From: Reinekea marinisedimentorum
Lineage (GTDB): Bacteria > Pseudomonadota > Gammaproteobacteria > Pseudomonadales > Natronospirillaceae
Assembly: GCF_004341165.1 (NCBI RefSeq)
Contig: NZ_SLZR01000008.1
Location: 143,387-207,386 of the forward strand
Reading direction: 5' to 3'
Length of the DNA: 64,000 nt
The notes under the pieces were generated by a model that was not told the origin of the DNA, searched no databases, and saw nothing but the letters and a program-made list of their open reading frames with translations. Positions 9,378 to 17,691 of this stretch are shown here, one piece after another (positions within the stretch are counted from its first letter, which is position 1; each line of letters starts with the position of its first letter). Made by a program: the position numbers and the translations under genes.

Positions 9378-10009
9378 TGTTGATTCTTTACTGGATTGAA
9401 CTGTTTGGTGTCGCCGTGTTTGCCATGGCGGGTGCGATTGAAGCCTGCCGTAAGCGTTTCGATCTGTTCGGTGTGCTGGTTCTGGCTTTCGTCACGGCAC
9501 TCGGTGGCGGCACTCTGCGTGATCTGTTGCTGGATATTGCACCGCTGGCGTGGATCCGTGATCTTACGCTGGCTTATGTTGCGCTGGGTTCGGCGGTCAT
9601 TACCTTTGTACTGGCCAAATTTATTAATATTCCCTTTAAGGCGTTGCTGTATGCCGATGCTGTCGGTTTGGCGGCCTTTACTGTCAGTGGCACGCAAACG
9701 GCCATTCATATGGACTTACCTTGCCTGGTGGTCGTGATGATGGGCATGTCCTCAGGCATCGTTGGCGGCATTATCCGCGACCTGCTGGCCAATGAAATAC
9801 CTTTGATTTTCCGGCGCGATATATACGCGACCGCCACGCTGATTGGCTCGCTGAGTACCTATATTGTTCAGCAGGCAGGCCTGGCTCCTGAACTGTCTGT
9901 GGCCTTTGGTTTCATAATTGTATTGATCATTCGTCTCGCCGCGATACACTGGCAGCTGCATTTACCTGTGTTTATGCACAGTACTTCTTACAGGAATGAA
10001 AAATTATGA
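9377..10009 (+). CDS. TRIC/UPF0126-family membrane protein (YicG-like)
   Basis: This 210-residue, seven-helix inner-membrane protein has two repeats of the UPF0126 domain, with the glycine-rich motifs TALGGGTLRDLLLD (first repeat) and GIVGGIIRDLLANEIP (second). The family includes prokaryotic TRIC cation channels; the transported ion here is unknown. It is inserted between ruvC and ruvA with one-base and four-base overlaps (TAATG and ATGA), so it must be co-translated with the Ruv proteins. The junction genes are intact. A role in recombination is not implied by the family. Confidence 0.9.
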   Translation: MLILYWIELFGVAVFAMAGAIEACRKRFDLFGVLVLAFVTALGGGTLRDLLLDIAPLAWIRDLTLAYVALGSAVITFVLAKFINIPFKALLYADAVGLAAFTVSGTQTAIHMDLPCLVVVMMGMSSGIVGGIIRDLLANEIPLIFRRDIYATATLIGSLSTYIVQQAGLAPELSVAFGFIIVLIIRLAAIHWQLHLPVFMHSTSYRNEKL

Positions 10010-10611
10010 TTGGTCGTATTCAGGGCGTGCTGCTGGAAAATAAAGCGCCAGATCTGCTTATAGATGTTCATGGCATTGGCTATGAAATTCAGGCTCCGCT
10101 CTCTACCGCCTTTGCCCTGCCTAAAATTGGCGACGTAGTTACCTTAAAGACGCATCTGGCCGTGCGTGAAGATGCCCATGTTCTGTACGGCTTTGCCACA
10201 GACCACGAGCGAACCCTGTTCCGTACGCTCATTAAAATCAGTGGTGTGGGGCCTAAGTTAGCACTTGCTATCCTCAGTGGTATGGAAACTGAACGCTTTA
10301 TTCATTCCATTCAGGAGCAGGATCCGGCATCGTTGACCAAGATTCCCGGTGTAGGTAAGAAGACTGCTGAGCGTTTAATTGTGGAAATGAAAGATAAGCT
10401 GAATGCCCTGGGCAGTGCCGGCTCTCTGTTGATGGAGCCTCTGGGTGCGCTGAGCGCAGCAGCTGATTCGGTTGATCATCTGCAGGATGCTGAAAGCGCC
10501 CTGATCGCACTGGGCTATAAACCGGCTCAAGCGTCGAAATCGATCTCTAAGGTTGCAACCGATGGTATGAGCTCTGAAGAAATTATCCGCGCTGCCCTGA
10601 AGGCAATGTAA
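10006..10611 (+). CDS. ruvA: Holliday junction helicase subunit RuvA
   Basis: RuvA binds four-way junctions as a tetramer and loads the RuvB motor. The 201-residue protein has the three expected parts: an N-terminal OB fold (MIGRIQGVLLENKAPDLLID), a helix-hairpin-helix domain (ISGVGPKLALAILSG, IPGVGKKTAERLIVEMKDK), and a C-terminal domain (ALIALGYKPAQASKSI) that contacts RuvB. Its ATG overlaps the preceding membrane protein gene by 4 bases and ruvB follows after 9 bases. Confidence 0.97.
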   Translation: MIGRIQGVLLENKAPDLLIDVHGIGYEIQAPLSTAFALPKIGDVVTLKTHLAVREDAHVLYGFATDHERTLFRTLIKISGVGPKLALAILSGMETERFIHSIQEQDPASLTKIPGVGKKTAERLIVEMKDKLNALGSAGSLLMEPLGALSAAADSVDHLQDAESALIALGYKPAQASKSISKVATDGMSSEEIIRAALKAM

Positions 10612-10620
10612 GGACTCACT

Positions 10621-11631
10621 ATGATCGAAACAGACCGCTTCATCAGCCCTGTACCGCAATCTCCGGTTGAAACTCAGCATGACCGGGCGATACGGCCAGC
10701 CTTATTGCAGGACTATATTGGCCAGCCGGCTGTGCGTGAAAAGATGGATATTTTCATCGGTGCCGCCAAGAAGCGTGAAGAGCCCCTGGATCATACCCTG
10801 ATCTTCGGCCCGCCGGGGTTGGGTAAAACTACCCTGGCTAACATTATCGCCAACGAAATGGGGGTGAATATCAAGACCACCTCCGGCCCGGTATTGGAAA
10901 AAGCCGGCGATCTGGCGGCTATGCTGACAAACCTGGAGCAGGGTGATGTACTGTTTATTGATGAAATTCATCGTCTGTCGCCAAACATAGAAGAAATACT
11001 CTACCCGGCGATGGAAGACTATCAGCTGGATATCATGATCGGCGAAGGCCCGGCCGCGCGCAGTATTAAGCTCGATCTGCCTCCCTTTACACTGGTTGGG
11101 GCGACGACCCGTGCCGGCCAGCTGACCTCTCCGCTGCGCGATCGTTTCGGTATTGTTGAGCGGCTGGAGTTCTATTCCGTACAGGACTTAACCACCATTG
11201 TGCTGCGCTCTGCCGGTAAGCTCGAAATAGAGGTAGAAAAAGAAGGTGCACATGAAATAGCCATGCGTTCACGCGGGACTCCGCGGATTGCCAACCGGCT
11301 GTTGCGCCGGGTGCGCGATTTCGCCGAGGTAAAATCAGATGGCCGTATCACGCAGGCCGTAGCTGATGGCGCACTGAATATGCTGCATGTTGATAAGGCC
11401 GGGTTCGATCATCTCGATAGGCGGGTACTGCTTGCGTTGATCGAAAAATTCAGCGGAGGCCCTGCCGGCATTGAGAACATAGCCGCGGCACTGAGCGAGG
11501 TGCGCGATACCCTGGAAGATGTCGTAGAGCCCTACCTGATTCAGCAGGGTTATCTCATTCGTACACCGCGTGGCCGAATAGCAACAGACCTGGCGTACCT
11601 GCATTTCGACATTGACCGTCCGCAAGCCTGA
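10621..11631 (+). CDS. ruvB: Holliday junction branch-migration ATPase RuvB
   Basis: RuvB is the AAA+ motor that pulls DNA through the RuvA-bound junction. The 336-residue protein has Walker A ([12 protein letters not shown]), Walker B (LFIDEIHRL), sensor 1 (GATTRAG), the arginine finger region (PLRDRFGI) and a C-terminal winged helix. It ends the yebC-ruvC-TRIC-ruvA-ruvB run. The usual next gene, the thioesterase ybgC, is missing; 170 bases later tolQ begins. Confidence 0.98.
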   Translation: MIETDRFISPVPQSPVETQHDRAIRPALLQDYIGQPAVREKMDIFIGAAKKREEPLDHTLIFGPPGLGKTTLANIIANEMGVNIKTTSGPVLEKAGDLAAMLTNLEQGDVLFIDEIHRLSPNIEEILYPAMEDYQLDIMIGEGPAARSIKLDLPPFTLVGATTRAGQLTSPLRDRFGIVERLEFYSVQDLTTIVLRSAGKLEIEVEKEGAHEIAMRSRGTPRIANRLLRRVRDFAEVKSDGRITQAVADGALNMLHVDKAGFDHLDRRVLLALIEKFSGGPAGIENIAAALSEVRDTLEDVVEPYLIQQGYLIRTPRGRIATDLAYLHFDIDRPQA

Positions 11632-11801
11632 AACTGAGGCCTCGGTCACTATTCTGTTAAAACGGCGGACCCGCTCCGCTGCTTCTTTCATGCCCTTCTG
11701 CAAATGCCGCGAAAAATTCCTGAGCCCCGATTAAAGGTCACTGGAATTATTCGGTTTATTTCTTTAGCCTACGTTCAATTATTCAAACAAGGAAACACTC
11801 A

Positions 11802-12506
11802 GTGGGCGAGCAGCTTTCGTATTGGCAACTCATAGCAGATGCATCAATACTGGTGAAATTGGTTATGCTGGTTTTGGTCGGTTTATCTGTCACAACATGG
11901 GTATTTATCTGGGAGCGTCGCAATGTCTTGAGAGACTCCTTTAGAAAATTCGCTGCCTTTGAGGAGCGCTTCTGGTCCGGCATAGATCTGGCCCAGCTGT
12001 ATCGGCAGGTCAATGCCAGCCCCGAAGAAAACAGCGCTGGTGAGGCTGTGTTCCGGGCGGGCTTTAAAGAATTTACCCGCTTGCGGCAACAGCACATTAC
12101 CGATGCTGAGGGCATTATGGCCGGTTGTCAGCGTGCCATGCGTGTTGCTGTCAGCAAAGAGGCCGAACGACTGGATTCGCATTTAACCTTTATGGCGACT
12201 GTGGGTTCTACCAGCCCGTACATCGGCTTGTTCGGCACCGTTTGGGGGATTATGCATTCCTTCCTCGGTCTGGCATCGGTGACTCAGGTTTCGCTGGCTA
12301 CCGTTGCGCCGGGTATTGCCGAGGCACTCATTGCAACGGCAATGGGGTTGTTTGCTGCCATTCCTGCTGTTGTCGCCTTTAACCGCTTTTCTGCGCGCTC
12401 AGAAAAAATGCTCAACAGCCTGGAAACCTTTACCGAAGAGTTTTCTGCCATTCTGCACCGGCAGGCGCACCTGCTGGAATCGCAACACCGTAAGCAGGCT
12501 CAATAA
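11802..12506 (+). CDS. tolQ: Tol-Pal system protein TolQ
   Basis: TolQ forms, with TolR, the proton-driven inner-membrane motor of the Tol-Pal system that keeps the outer membrane attached during division. The 234-residue protein has three membrane segments and the conserved helix GSTSPYIGLFGTVWGIMHSF plus ATVAPGIAEALIATAMGLFAAIPAVVAFNR, typical of the ExbB/TolQ/MotA family. The GTG start at 11802 has AAGGAA about 8 bases upstream. The stop overlaps tolR by one base (TAATG). Confidence 0.97.
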   Translation: MGEQLSYWQLIADASILVKLVMLVLVGLSVTTWVFIWERRNVLRDSFRKFAAFEERFWSGIDLAQLYRQVNASPEENSAGEAVFRAGFKEFTRLRQQHITDAEGIMAGCQRAMRVAVSKEAERLDSHLTFMATVGSTSPYIGLFGTVWGIMHSFLGLASVTQVSLATVAPGIAEALIATAMGLFAAIPAVVAFNRFSARSEKMLNSLETFTEEFSAILHRQAHLLESQHRKQAQ

Positions 12507-12931
12507 TGAAAGTTCGGGTTCGGCGAAAGCCGGTATCAGATATGAACGTCGTGCCCTATATCGACGTCATGCTGGTGCTGCTTATTATTTTCATGGTTAC
12601 GGCACCTATGCTGGTTCAGGGAGTCAGGGTTGATGTTCCAAAAGTGAACTCTGCGCCGTTGACCATTGATGAGAAAAACCAGCATTTGATTATTGCTCTG
12701 ACCGCGGATGGCCAGGCGTTAATAGAACGTGGTGATGAAGAGCCAGCCAAGGTTGCAGACAGCGGCATTACCTCTTATGTCACCGGTATTCTCGATTCCG
12801 ATCCCGGCCTGCAGGTGCTGTTGCGTGCCGATCAAAATGTGCTTTATGGCCGTGTCATGGGTGTAATGTCGAGCCTTCAGGCGGCGGGTATGGATTCCGT
12901 TGGGCTGATTACCGAGGCGCCCGATGAATAG
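12506..12931 (+). CDS. tolR: Tol-Pal system protein TolR
   Basis: TolR is the single-pass partner of TolQ. The 141-residue protein has the membrane helix with the essential proton-carrying aspartate in NVVPYIDVMLVLLIIFMVT (about residues 14-32), followed by a periplasmic domain. Family: ExbD/TolR. It overlaps tolQ by one base and tolA by eight bases, so the three are translationally linked. Confidence 0.97.
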   Translation: MKVRVRRKPVSDMNVVPYIDVMLVLLIIFMVTAPMLVQGVRVDVPKVNSAPLTIDEKNQHLIIALTADGQALIERGDEEPAKVADSGITSYVTGILDSDPGLQVLLRADQNVLYGRVMGVMSSLQAAGMDSVGLITEAPDE

Positions 12932-13787
12932 CCTGTTGCCGGCACCGACAACGACTTTCGGCAAGCAGTATTCCTGGCCGATAGTGGGTGCTCTGGCACT
13001 TCATGCCGTCGTTGTGACACTGATATTCGGCTCCTGGAACTTTTCCCTGAGTAGCCATAAAGAGTTTGAGGTTCCGGACCACATCGTAGCCAGTGTTGTC
13101 ACTATCGAGCAGCCCAAGGTTGCTCCCAAACCTGTCGTTAAGCCTCAGCCAACCCCTGCGCCAAAACCGGTGGTGAAGGAAACGCCCAAGCCCGTGGTTA
13201 AGGAAACACCGAAGCCAGTGGTGAAGCAAGAACCCAAACCGGAGCCGGTAGTCAAAGAGCAGCCTAAGCCTGTGCAAAAGCCTGTTACGGAAACCGTGCC
13301 GGAAGTAAAACAGCCGGAGGTTGCAGAACCAGAGCCGGAAGTTAAGCAGCCAGCGCTGGAAAGTGAGGAGGATCTGTTCAGTAACCTGCTTGAAGGGTTG
13401 GCGGCGGAAGAGGCCTCTATTAATGAGCAGATCGAGATTATCGAATCCAACCAGGCCAGACAGGCGCAGATAAAAGCAACGGTTTCCAGCCATGCGTCTA
13501 TGATCAGAGCACAGATTGAGCAGCAGTGGTCGCGTCCGCCAGAATTGAGGCTGATGAGCCTGCAGGGCATCGAGGCGGTGGTGCTGGTGGAGTTGCTGCC
13601 AACAGGTGAATTACTGAAGGCTTCAATTACCCGGACTTCGGGCAATCAGCGGTTTGATGACTCCGTTCTGCGTGCCGTAGAGCGGGTAAGAAGGTTTAGT
13701 GTGCCAGAGAATTCAGAGGCGTTTGAACAGGGTGGTTTTCGCCGTTTGAACATTACCTTTAGACCAGAGGATTTAATGAATTTATGA
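12924..13787 (+). CDS. tolA: Cell envelope protein TolA (short, proline-rich linker)
   Basis: TolA spans the periplasm between TolQR and Pal/TolB. The 287-residue protein has one N-terminal membrane segment (about 20-40), a Lys/Pro/Val/Glu-rich middle (about 70-140) with repeated KPVVK units, and a C-terminal TonB/TolA-type domain (SMIRAQIEQQWSRPPELR, VVLVELLPTGELLKASI, FDDSVLRAVERVRRFSVP). Enterobacterial TolA is about 420 residues with a long alanine-rich helix. Here the spacer is much shorter and polyproline-like, closer to TonB. It overlaps tolB by 4 bases. Confidence 0.9.
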   Translation: MNSLLPAPTTTFGKQYSWPIVGALALHAVVVTLIFGSWNFSLSSHKEFEVPDHIVASVVTIEQPKVAPKPVVKPQPTPAPKPVVKETPKPVVKETPKPVVKQEPKPEPVVKEQPKPVQKPVTETVPEVKQPEVAEPEPEVKQPALESEEDLFSNLLEGLAAEEASINEQIEIIESNQARQAQIKATVSSHASMIRAQIEQQWSRPPELRLMSLQGIEAVVLVELLPTGELLKASITRTSGNQRFDDSVLRAVERVRRFSVPENSEAFEQGGFRRLNITFRPEDLMNL

Positions 13788-15088
13788 AGCGAATTACCGC
13801 AACATTAAAAGTATTTTTAATTGCCTGTAGCCTGATTTCGCCATTCGCATTGGCGGATTTGGATATTGTGGTCACCAAGGGTTATGACTCCCAGACAAAA
13901 ATTGCTGTTGTGCCATTTTACTGGGGCGGCAGTTCAACCCTGCCTGAGCGTGTTGATAACATCATCGTCAGTAACCTGACCAGAACCGGGCGTTTTGAGC
14001 CTATGGATGCCGGGAAGATGCTCAGCCAGCCTTCCACTGAAGAGGCCGTTTACTATCGTGACTGGCGTCTGCTCAGTCAGGAGTACGTGGTCATCGGCCA
14101 TATGGAGCCGTTAGCCGGAAATCGGGTGAAGGCGGAAGTGGCACTGTTTGACGTCGTTAAAAGTAAGCGGGTCTTTAAGGTCAGTCAGGAGATTGGTGTA
14201 TCTCAGCTTCGCGATTTTGGCCACTCCCTGTCAGACCTGATCTATGAACGCATTACCGGTGTGCGCGGCGTGTTTTCAACCCGGATCGCTTTTGTTACCC
14301 GTGATGCGAAAGGTGCAGACAATTTTGAGTATCGCCTGCAGGTAGCCGATGCAGACGGGCAACGGGCAAGAACGGTTTATAAATCGTCAGAACCCATTAT
14401 TTCAGTGACCTGGTCTCACGATGGTAAAAAGGTTGCCTTTGCGAACAAGGTGGGTGACCGCTGGAAGATCTTTATTCAGGAGCTCAGTACCGGTCGGATC
14501 AGTTCAATCTCTGATGCCAGGGGCTACACCAGCGCGCCATCGTTCTCTGCAGATGGTCGATATCTGGCTTACGTTTCCAGCGAAAAAAACAGCCCGGAAA
14601 TTTATTTATACGATTTCCAGACCGGCAGTTCCAAGCGTCTGACACGCAATACCTACATTGATACGGAGCCTAGTTTTTCGCCAGATTCAAATTACATTGT
14701 CTATACTTCTGAAAAGGGAGGTAGACCACAAATCTACCAATATAGCCTTGCGACGGGCCGTTCAGAGCGTCTAACCTTTGAGGGTTCGCAAAATTTACGG
14801 GCGCGTTACAGCTCCGATGGTAAATATCTGGTGTTTATCCAATTGCGTGAAGGACGGTTCCACGTTGCCTCGATGGATATGGCAACAAAAGACATCAGGG
14901 TTCTTACAGAGACAAATCTGGATGAATCGCCATCGATCGCTCCAAATGGCACTATGCTGATCTATTCTACTCAGCAGGGTAATAAGGGAATTCTTGCCTG
15001 GGTGTCGCTTGATGGTCAGGTAACTAACCAGATGGCCTCGAATTTTGGTGATGTTATAGAGCCTGCTTGGTCTCCCTACTTGAACTGA
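13784..15088 (+). CDS. tolB: Tol-Pal system beta-propeller protein TolB
   Basis: TolB is a periplasmic protein that shuttles between Pal and the TolA complex. The 434-residue precursor has a signal peptide (ITATLKVFLIACSLISPFALA), an N-terminal alpha/beta domain and a C-terminal six-bladed propeller built from WD40-like repeats such as SWSHDGKKVAF, PSFSADGRYLAYVS, EPSFSPDSNYIVYTS and SSDGKYLVFI. Its ATG lies inside the tolA stop (ATGA). Confidence 0.97.
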   Translation: MKRITATLKVFLIACSLISPFALADLDIVVTKGYDSQTKIAVVPFYWGGSSTLPERVDNIIVSNLTRTGRFEPMDAGKMLSQPSTEEAVYYRDWRLLSQEYVVIGHMEPLAGNRVKAEVALFDVVKSKRVFKVSQEIGVSQLRDFGHSLSDLIYERITGVRGVFSTRIAFVTRDAKGADNFEYRLQVADADGQRARTVYKSSEPIISVTWSHDGKKVAFANKVGDRWKIFIQELSTGRISSISDARGYTSAPSFSADGRYLAYVSSEKNSPEIYLYDFQTGSSKRLTRNTYIDTEPSFSPDSNYIVYTSEKGGRPQIYQYSLATGRSERLTFEGSQNLRARYSSDGKYLVFIQLREGRFHVASMDMATKDIRVLTETNLDESPSIAPNGTMLIYSTQQGNKGILAWVSLDGQVTNQMASNFGDVIEPAWSPYLN

Positions 15089-15110
15089 ATCTAAAAGCAG
15101 TTCAAGATGG

Positions 15111-15127
15111 TAACCCTAGCTGGGTTA
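15111..15127 (+). other. Small hairpin between tolB and pal
   Basis: A six-base stem TAACCC/GGGTTA with a 5-nt loop lies in the 91-base gap between tolB and pal. It has no T-tract, so it is more likely an mRNA processing or stability element than a terminator. It might help give pal higher expression than tolB. Confidence 0.35.
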
Positions 15128-15179
15128 AGAAACGAACCAACTAATTAAACTAAAAATATCTGATATATGGGATCGGAAA

Positions 15180-15737
15180 ATGGCTAAATCCAAACTATTA
15201 ACAGCTGCTGCGTTGTCTTCTGCTTTAATTCTGGTTGCTTGTGGTGGTAACACTCAAGACGAAGATGCTACCGCAACGACAACGATGACTGAAACTGATA
15301 CTTCTTTAGAGACCGTTCTGGAAACTGAAGAAACGATCGCACTGGAAGTTGAACAGGTTGAAGCAGATGTAGTTGATGCTGATGACATGATGGACGACAT
15401 GATGAGTGACCTGATGGACATGACTCTTGTTTTCTTCGAGTTCGATAAGTTCGACATTAAAGCTGAATACCGCGATATGTTAGATGCACACGCTGCATAC
15501 CTGGCTAAATCCGGCGCTAAAGTTGTTCTAGAAGGTCATGCCGATGAGCGTGGTACTCGCGAATACAACCTGGCTCTGGGTGAACTGCGTGCTAAGCAAG
15601 TTGCGGCATACCTGCAGGTGAAAGGTGTTTCCGCTTCTCAGATTGATGTCGTTAGCTACGGTGAAGAAAAGCCACTGGCTATCGGTAAAACTGAAGCTGA
15701 ATACTCTCAGAACCGTCGCGTAGAGTTTGTTTATTAA
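15180..15737 (+). CDS. pal: Peptidoglycan-associated lipoprotein Pal
   Basis: Pal is an outer-membrane lipoprotein that binds peptidoglycan and TolB/TolA. The 185-residue precursor has a lipoprotein signal ending in the lipobox LVAC (Cys about 21). An acidic Asp/Glu/Met-rich linker (about 25-78) follows, then an OmpA-like domain with VFFEFDKFDIK, LEGHADERGTREYNLALG and GEEKPLAIG motifs and the terminal NRRVEFVY. The acidic linker is longer than in E. coli Pal. Confidence 0.97.
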   Translation: MAKSKLLTAAALSSALILVACGGNTQDEDATATTTMTETDTSLETVLETEETIALEVEQVEADVVDADDMMDDMMSDLMDMTLVFFEFDKFDIKAEYRDMLDAHAAYLAKSGAKVVLEGHADERGTREYNLALGELRAKQVAAYLQVKGVSASQIDVVSYGEEKPLAIGKTEAEYSQNRRVEFVY

Positions 15738-15749
15738 TAAGACGGGTCT

Positions 15750-16526
15750 ATGACTAAAAGAGTAAACATAAGTGCTGCCTGTTTAGGCGGCACTTTTTTG
15801 ATTTGCAGTTTATTTGCTTCAGCTGAAGTGCCGGTCGTGCAGTCTCAGGCCGACCATGTTGCCACTTCGAGCAGTGCGGTGCCTCTTAACCGTACCCAAA
15901 ATACCAATGGTCCCAGTACCGAACTGATTGAAACGCTGATGTTTCAGGTGCAGCAGCTGGAATCGACCGTCGCTGAACAGCGTGGTCTGATTGAAGAGTT
16001 GTCTTATCAGGTTCAGGTTTTACAGCAGGAACAGAAAGAGCGTTATATCGATCTGGACAATCGCATCCAGTCTATTCAGCAGCAGGCGGTAACTACCGCA
16101 GCAACGACTCAGGCGGTGCCGGTAACTGACGATGCTCAGACTGCACTGACCGATGAAGAAATTCTGGCGCAATACAACGCGGCCACTGCACTGATGCAGG
16201 AACGTAAGTTTGATGAATCGATTGCCCGCTTGTCCGAGTTTGCGCAACAGCACCCCGATCACCCTTTAACACCCAATGCCTGGTATTGGACGGGTGAAAT
16301 TTACCTGGTACAGCGTCAGGTTGAATCTGCCAGAACCTCCTTTGAAAAGGTGGTGGCTGATTATCCTGATCATGCCAAAGTGTCGGATTCTCTTTATAAG
16401 CTCGGCGTGATTGCGCAGCAGGGCTCTAAGCCAGAGCTGGCAAAGACGTATTTTGAGCGGGTTATTAAAGACTACCCCAGCACCCAGAGTGCGAAGCTTT
16501 CAGAAGCGCGGCTCAACAGTAACTAA
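15750..16526 (+). CDS. cpoB: Cell division coordinator CpoB (YbgF)
   Basis: CpoB is a periplasmic protein that links the Tol system to peptidoglycan synthesis at the septum. The 258-residue precursor has a signal peptide, a coiled-coil trimerisation segment rich in Gln/Glu (about 55-115, VQQLESTVAEQRGLIEELSYQ) and a C-terminal TPR domain (GEIYLVQRQVESARTSFEKVV, DSLYKLGVIAQQGSKPELA). It is the last gene of the tolQRAB-pal-cpoB cluster, 12 bases after pal. Confidence 0.95.
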   Translation: MTKRVNISAACLGGTFLICSLFASAEVPVVQSQADHVATSSSAVPLNRTQNTNGPSTELIETLMFQVQQLESTVAEQRGLIEELSYQVQVLQQEQKERYIDLDNRIQSIQQQAVTTAATTQAVPVTDDAQTALTDEEILAQYNAATALMQERKFDESIARLSEFAQQHPDHPLTPNAWYWTGEIYLVQRQVESARTSFEKVVADYPDHAKVSDSLYKLGVIAQQGSKPELAKTYFERVIKDYPSTQSAKLSEARLNSN

Positions 16527-16575
16527 TCTCTCGCTGAGCCGCTTCCGGCTTGGCACTAATTTTATGTGGTGATTT

Positions 16576-17250
16576 ATGACCAAGAAAGCGATTGTATTGC
16601 TCAGTGGCGGTTTGGATTCGTCTACCGTTCTGGCAAAAGCAAAAAAAGATGGCTATGAAGTGTATGCATTGAGCTTCGATTATGGCCAGCGTCACGATGC
16701 CGAGCTGGATGCTGCGCGAAACATCGCACGGCGTGAGAATGTTGCGGAACACAAAGTTGTGCCGATGAACCTTCGTACCATAGGTGGCTCAGCCTTAACC
16801 GATGACACCATCGACGTGCCGACAGAAGAGAGTGAAGGCATTCCGGCAACCTATGTTCCTGCGCGTAATACAGTGTTTTTGTCGATAGCGCTGGGCTGGG
16901 CCGAAGTGGTCGATGCGGATGCGATCTTTATTGGTGTCAGCGCGGTTGACTATTCCGGCTATCCGGATTGCCGGCCGGAGTATATCGCGGCCTATGAAAC
17001 CATGGCTAACCTGGCCACCAAGCGCGGTGTTGAGGGGCGTCCGGTAAAAATTGAAACGCCGTTGATTAACCTGACTAAGGCCCAAACGGTAGAGCTGGGG
17101 CTTTCTCTGGGTGTGGATTACTCACTGACGGTCTCCTGTTACCAGGCGAATGAGAACGGTGAAGCCTGTGGTCAGTGCGATTCTTGCCGTCTGCGTAAAA
17201 AGGGCTTTGAGCAACTCGGCGTTCAGGACCCGACCCGTTACGCTGTCTGA
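16576..17250 (+). CDS. queC: 7-cyano-7-deazaguanine synthase QueC
   Basis: QueC converts 7-carboxy-7-deazaguanine to preQ0 in the queuosine pathway of tRNA modification. The 224-residue protein has an ATP pyrophosphatase motif ([16 protein letters not shown]) and the four-cysteine zinc site [18 protein letters not shown]. It follows the tol cluster as in many gammaproteobacteria, but queE, which often lies between cpoB and queC, is not here; the other pathway genes must be elsewhere. Confidence 0.97.
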   Translation: MTKKAIVLLSGGLDSSTVLAKAKKDGYEVYALSFDYGQRHDAELDAARNIARRENVAEHKVVPMNLRTIGGSALTDDTIDVPTEESEGIPATYVPARNTVFLSIALGWAEVVDADAIFIGVSAVDYSGYPDCRPEYIAAYETMANLATKRGVEGRPVKIETPLINLTKAQTVELGLSLGVDYSLTVSCYQANENGEACGQCDSCRLRKKGFEQLGVQDPTRYAV

Positions 17251-17337
17251 AATCTGTTCAATCGCGTGATTCAGGCGGGTTTCTGAGTTTTCTTTTGGAA
17301 AAACAACAACTTGGCGCGTTTTTTTTTGAAATAGGGG

Positions 17338-17365
17338 TTGCAACTGAAAGAAAATTCCCTATTAT
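17338..17365 (+). promoter_or_regulatory. Promoter of the tRNA-Lys genes
   Basis: A TTGCAA -35 element (17338-17343) and TATTAT -10 element (17360-17365) are separated by 16 bases and followed by a GC-rich discriminator (GCGCCTCC). This is typical of growth-rate-controlled stable RNA promoters. The first tRNA begins 15 bases downstream of the -10. Confidence 0.65.
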
Positions 17366-17380
17366 ATGCGCCTCCTTAGG

Positions 17381-17456
17381 GGGTCGTTAGCTCAGTCGGT
17401 AGAGCAGTTGGCTTTTAACCAATTGGTCATAGGTTCGAATCCTATACGACCCACCA
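17381..17456 (+). tRNA. tRNA-Lys (anticodon TTT), copy 1
   Basis: A 76-nt tRNA with encoded CCA. The acceptor stem GGGTCGT pairs with ACGACCC, the D-arm is normal (AGCTCAGTCGGTAGAGC), the anticodon loop CTTTTAA carries TTT, and the T-arm has GGTTCGAATCC. It is the first of a tandem pair. Confidence 0.98.
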
Positions 17457-17485
17457 ACTTTCTTAAGTTGTTTTAAGGGCTATAT

Positions 17486-17561
17486 GGGTTGTTAGCTCAG
17501 TCGGTAGAGCAGTTGGCTTTTAACCAATTGGTCATAGGTTCGAATCCTATACAACCCACCA
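17486..17561 (+). tRNA. tRNA-Lys (anticodon TTT), copy 2
   Basis: Identical to copy 1 except for a compensated change in the acceptor stem: GGGTTGT pairs with ACAACCC, a C-G to T-A pair swap. CCA is encoded. It lies 29 bases after copy 1 and is followed by a terminator, so the two are probably processed from one transcript. Confidence 0.98.
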
Positions 17562-17569
17562 GTTTACGC

Positions 17570-17600
17570 AAAAAAGGAGAGCATTCGCTCTCCTTTTTTG
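17570..17600 (+). terminator. Rho-independent terminator after the tRNA-Lys pair
   Basis: A strong hairpin GGAGAGC-ATTC-GCTCTCC is flanked by A6 and T6 tracts, which makes it usable from either side. It ends the tRNA-Lys transcript. Confidence 0.93.
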
Positions 17601-17691
17601 TATCTGTCCTATAAGCTTGTTCAACATAACTGTAGAATTGCAGTCGTATCGAAATTCCCCGTTTAATTGCTAAAAATGGTTCCATCGCAAA

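Noticed and set aside
13145..13645. Minus-strand open frame rich in Gly/Thr repeats
   Set aside because: It is the reverse reading of the TolA Lys/Pro repeat region and has no independent support.
17497..17685. Minus-strand open frame ending CIGFEPMTNWLKANCSTD
   Set aside because: Its C-terminal part is the reverse complement of the second tRNA-Lys gene, a well-known source of false gene calls.
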